From an uncultured Lactobacillus sp. (GTDB lineage: Bacteria > Bacillota > Bacilli > Lactobacillales > Lactobacillaceae): a stretch of 64,000 bases of DNA. The position numbers and the translations under genes are program-made. This document shows, piece after piece, positions 61,970-64,000 of the stretch. The DNA is taken from NCBI GenBank assembly GCA_937916845.1, contig CALFSK010000049.1, forward strand, positions 1-64,000. The letters are read 5' to 3'. Each line of letters opens with the position of its first letter. The stretch's first letter is position 1. The notes under the pieces were generated by a model, which saw only the letters and a list, made by a program, of their open reading frames with translations, had not been told where the DNA came from and did not search any database.

Positions 61970-63763
61970 ATGGGCGCTTGGCGTTTTTGGTGGGATGGTA
62001 CCCGCCGCTTTTGGAAAAACTGGGGGAGCTACGTCGCTTTAATTTTTGGCACAAACTTAGTCATCAGCTACCTCGCAATCCCGTTCTTCAACTGGGCACT
62101 GGAACTATTGCTCAAATCACAAGGGGTCACGTACGTTTCCTATACTAACCTTGGCCATATTATCATCCGCTACCCGTTAGCGGCGGTCGGCATGCTAATT
62201 ATTTTACTTGCGATTATTATCTTAGTTTACTGGCAATTTGCTTTTCTACTACTTGGTATCATGAACATCTTTCGGGGACGGCCAAAGACCGTGGTCGCCG
62301 TTCTTCGGGATACCTTTTCTAGTCTCCACGATACGTCGATTAGTACCTTTCTCTTTTTCATCGGCTACTTCGTTGTCATCTTACCGTTTGGCAGCTTCAT
62401 CTTCACCACGCCACTGCTAAACAAGGCCAAGATTCCAGCCTTCATCGTCAGCTACCTACTGGATAATCCGTGGATGGCAGTTGGCCTAGCAGTCTTCTAT
62501 CTAGGGGCCGGTTACATCGGAATCCGGTTAATCACGTTGTTGCCCCTGATGATTATCGACCAGTTACCTTGGAAAGTAGCCGTGGCGCGCAGTTGGTCTC
62601 AAACGCGTTACAAAACACTACGCTACCTCTGGTACATGCTCGTTATCTTAATTATGGTCATGCTAGTGGTTTCATTACTTTACGCCGCTATCTACGCCGC
62701 CCAACTGGCACTAGATAAAACGGCTTGGGCCATGGCGGCGGCTACCGTTAACTTATTCATCATGGAAAGTGTCACCGAAATCATCATCTGCTACACGACG
62801 GCCATCTTTATGATGTTGATCATCGCCTGTTACCGGCAAGACTTTACGATTCTCCGACAACGGCCTTTCCACTTTAATGAAGCACCCCGTTTGCGACGCT
62901 TCACACGCAGTAGCGTTATCGTCGGACTAGTCTTTGCTAGTGGCCTACTGGTGGCTTTTAACCTGATTTACTTGAACGGGCTAGCGATTACCAAGCCACT
63001 TATTATTTCCCACCGGGGTGTCGACGACGGCAACGGCGTACAAAATACGATTCCGGCACTCGCTAAAACGAGCAAGTTGCATCCCGATTACGTCGAAATG
63101 GACGTTCAAGTCACGAAGGATCATCAATTTGTCGTGATGCACGATCCGAGCTTAAAAACGTTAGCGGGGATTAAAAAGAAGCCCGGAAAATTAACGCTTA
63201 AACAGTTGGAAAAAATCACGGTTCGCGAAAACGGCTATGCGGCTAAGATTCCAAGTTTTGATGCTTACCTAAAGGCCGCCCATCAGCACCACCAAAAGCT
63301 GCTGGTTGAGATTAAAACGAGCTCGGTCTACACCCGTGCGGATACGCAACGCTTTATTGACCGTTACGGCAAAACGCTGATTGCCAACCATGACCAGGTA
63401 CACACGTTAAGCTACCGCGTCATGAGTGATTTGAAGCGGTTGGATAAGCAACAATTCGTGAGCTACATTTTGCCGTATAACTTAACGTTCCCCCATACCG
63501 ACGCCAACGGCTACACCATGGAAGTGACAACGCTCAACGATCACTTCGTGGATAAAGCTGAGCGTTACCATAAGGCCGTTTACGCTTGGGACATCGATGA
63601 TACTGATCAAATGGATCAGATGATGTTCATGGGCGTCACCGCGATTATTACGGACAACCTTCATGAAATGCAGACGGAGGCTAAGACCAACACTGAAAAT
63701 CCTAGTTACGCGAAGTTACTGTTGACCTTTATGAACGAACTTAGCCTAACAAGTAACGACTAG
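61970..63763 (+). CDS. Membrane-anchored glycerophosphodiester phosphodiesterase
   Basis: A 597-residue protein with an N-terminal membrane region of about eight helices (1-335, the GDPD-associated membrane domain) and a C-terminal GDPD domain (about 345-575): IISHRGVDDGNGVQNTIPAL (catalytic His-Arg), YVEMDVQVTKDHQFVVMHD (metal Glu-Asp and second His), and LLVEIKTSS. It cleaves glycerol phosphate from glycerophosphodiesters or perhaps from lipoteichoic acid; lying directly after ltaS, it may take part in turnover of that polymer. AAGGGGG precedes the ATG. Confidence 0.85.
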   Translation: MGAWRFWWDGTRRFWKNWGSYVALIFGTNLVISYLAIPFFNWALELLLKSQGVTYVSYTNLGHIIIRYPLAAVGMLIILLAIIILVYWQFAFLLLGIMNIFRGRPKTVVAVLRDTFSSLHDTSISTFLFFIGYFVVILPFGSFIFTTPLLNKAKIPAFIVSYLLDNPWMAVGLAVFYLGAGYIGIRLITLLPLMIIDQLPWKVAVARSWSQTRYKTLRYLWYMLVILIMVMLVVSLLYAAIYAAQLALDKTAWAMAAATVNLFIMESVTEIIICYTTAIFMMLIIACYRQDFTILRQRPFHFNEAPRLRRFTRSSVIVGLVFASGLLVAFNLIYLNGLAITKPLIISHRGVDDGNGVQNTIPALAKTSKLHPDYVEMDVQVTKDHQFVVMHDPSLKTLAGIKKKPGKLTLKQLEKITVRENGYAAKIPSFDAYLKAAHQHHQKLLVEIKTSSVYTRADTQRFIDRYGKTLIANHDQVHTLSYRVMSDLKRLDKQQFVSYILPYNLTFPHTDANGYTMEVTTLNDHFVDKAERYHKAVYAWDIDDTDQMDQMMFMGVTAIITDNLHEMQTEAKTNTENPSYAKLLLTFMNELSLTSND

Positions 63764-63790
63764 TTATTTCTAGGACTACCCGCTTCCACT

Positions 63791-63843
63791 AAAAAAGGGT
63801 CCTTATCATCAGCAATTAACTGATGACAAGGACCCTTTTTTAC
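63791..63843. terminator. Bidirectional terminator
   Basis: AAAAAAGGGTCCTTATCATCAG/CTGATGACAAGGACCCTTTTTT; shared by the GDPD gene and the partial gene beyond it. Confidence 0.9.
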
Positions 63844-63844
63844 T

Positions 63845-64000
63845 CTAATGGTGCGCGTTTTTCTCAAATAAGGTCGTACTGTGTAACGGACTGCGGCGTT
63901 CTGGATATAGCCGCATCATTAACTGGTTGACCGCATTCGGCGCTTCACCGAAGCCACTGGCGATTAAACCTAATTTCCCAGGATAAGTTACCGTATCCCC
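63845..64000 (-). CDS. Ferredoxin/flavodoxin-NADP reductase, 3' end only
   Basis: The last 51 codons of a minus-strand gene cut by the window edge, reading [20 protein letters not shown] and ending FEKNAHH. [21 protein letters not shown] is the C-terminal FAD-contact segment of thioredoxin-reductase-like ferredoxin-NADP reductases (YumC type), which supply electrons to flavodoxin or ferredoxin. Confidence 0.8.
   Translation of the reverse strand, partial: GDTVTYPGKLGLIASGFGEAPNAVNQLMMRLYPERRSPLHSTTLFEKNAHH

Overview
The window reads as chromosome of a lactic acid bacterium, most likely Lactiplantibacillus plantarum or a close relative. The evidence is a surface protein ending in LPQTNE (the LPQTxE sorting motif typical of that species), low-GC Firmicute promoters and strong AGGAGG ribosome sites, T-box leaders, a glucose/GlcNAc-type PTS EIICBA, an LtaS-type lipoteichoic acid synthase and an intact histidine operon next to a methionine-branch operon. 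Species assignment is inference. About 60 genes are intact, and most lie on the minus strand.

Layout. 1-7100 (mostly minus): an ECF-type S component, two unknown genes, an NrtR-like Nudix regulator with an MFS transporter and a two-dyad promoter between them, two unlisted small ORFs (54 and 36 aa), and a DUF915-like lipoprotein hydrolase with an NlpC/P60 endopeptidase. 7250-14200: Lrp regulator, two small membrane proteins, ABC-F ATPase, GNAT, VOC protein and the PTS permease. 14300-19400: a ketopantoate-reductase-like dehydrogenase under a T-box whose specifier reads UAC (Tyr), a DegV protein, and metA-hom under a T-box reading AUG (Met). 20100-23200: a TrpX-type ABC transporter operon behind a promoter-driven attenuator-like leader. 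24000-27700: NADH peroxidase with a PerR-like dyad, a beta-hydroxyacid dehydrogenase and a TerC protein. 27800-37200: an acetyltransferase with a MerR-type 19-bp-spacer promoter, then hisZGDBHAFIEC under a T-box reading CAC (His), preceded by hisJ, so every histidine-specific step is encoded here. 37300-42300: an icaA-icaD-icaB-like exopolysaccharide operon, a VanZ-RDD protein and a CorA-like protein. 42600-51300: galM, then a CcpA/RpiR-type catabolic locus (FAD oxidoreductase, permease, HyuA-like ATPase without HyuB, zincin-like protein) and a ROK fructokinase. 51900-64000: asd, an MMPL protein, the LPQTNE adhesin, GNAT, LtaS, a membrane GDPD, and the 3' end of a ferredoxin-NADP reductase.

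The most unusual content is between the genes. Nine copies or derivatives of one composite intergenic element (called E1-E9 here) occur in 64 kb. A full copy is about 430 bp: a leader starting CTAAAGATTGAAAG, a four-helix module A, and a second four-helix module B ending AACCGGACTA. Copies differ in sequence mainly inside the stems, and the opposite strand has changed to match, so the secondary structure rather than a protein is what is conserved. Several copies are internally deleted with their outer ends kept, and one is flanked by a 24-bp direct repeat. I do not recognise this element as a named family.

Regulation is well displayed: three T-boxes for amino acid genes, two cre-like sites on carbon catabolic promoters, an operator-laden promoter behind NrtR, and rho-independent terminators closing most transcription units.
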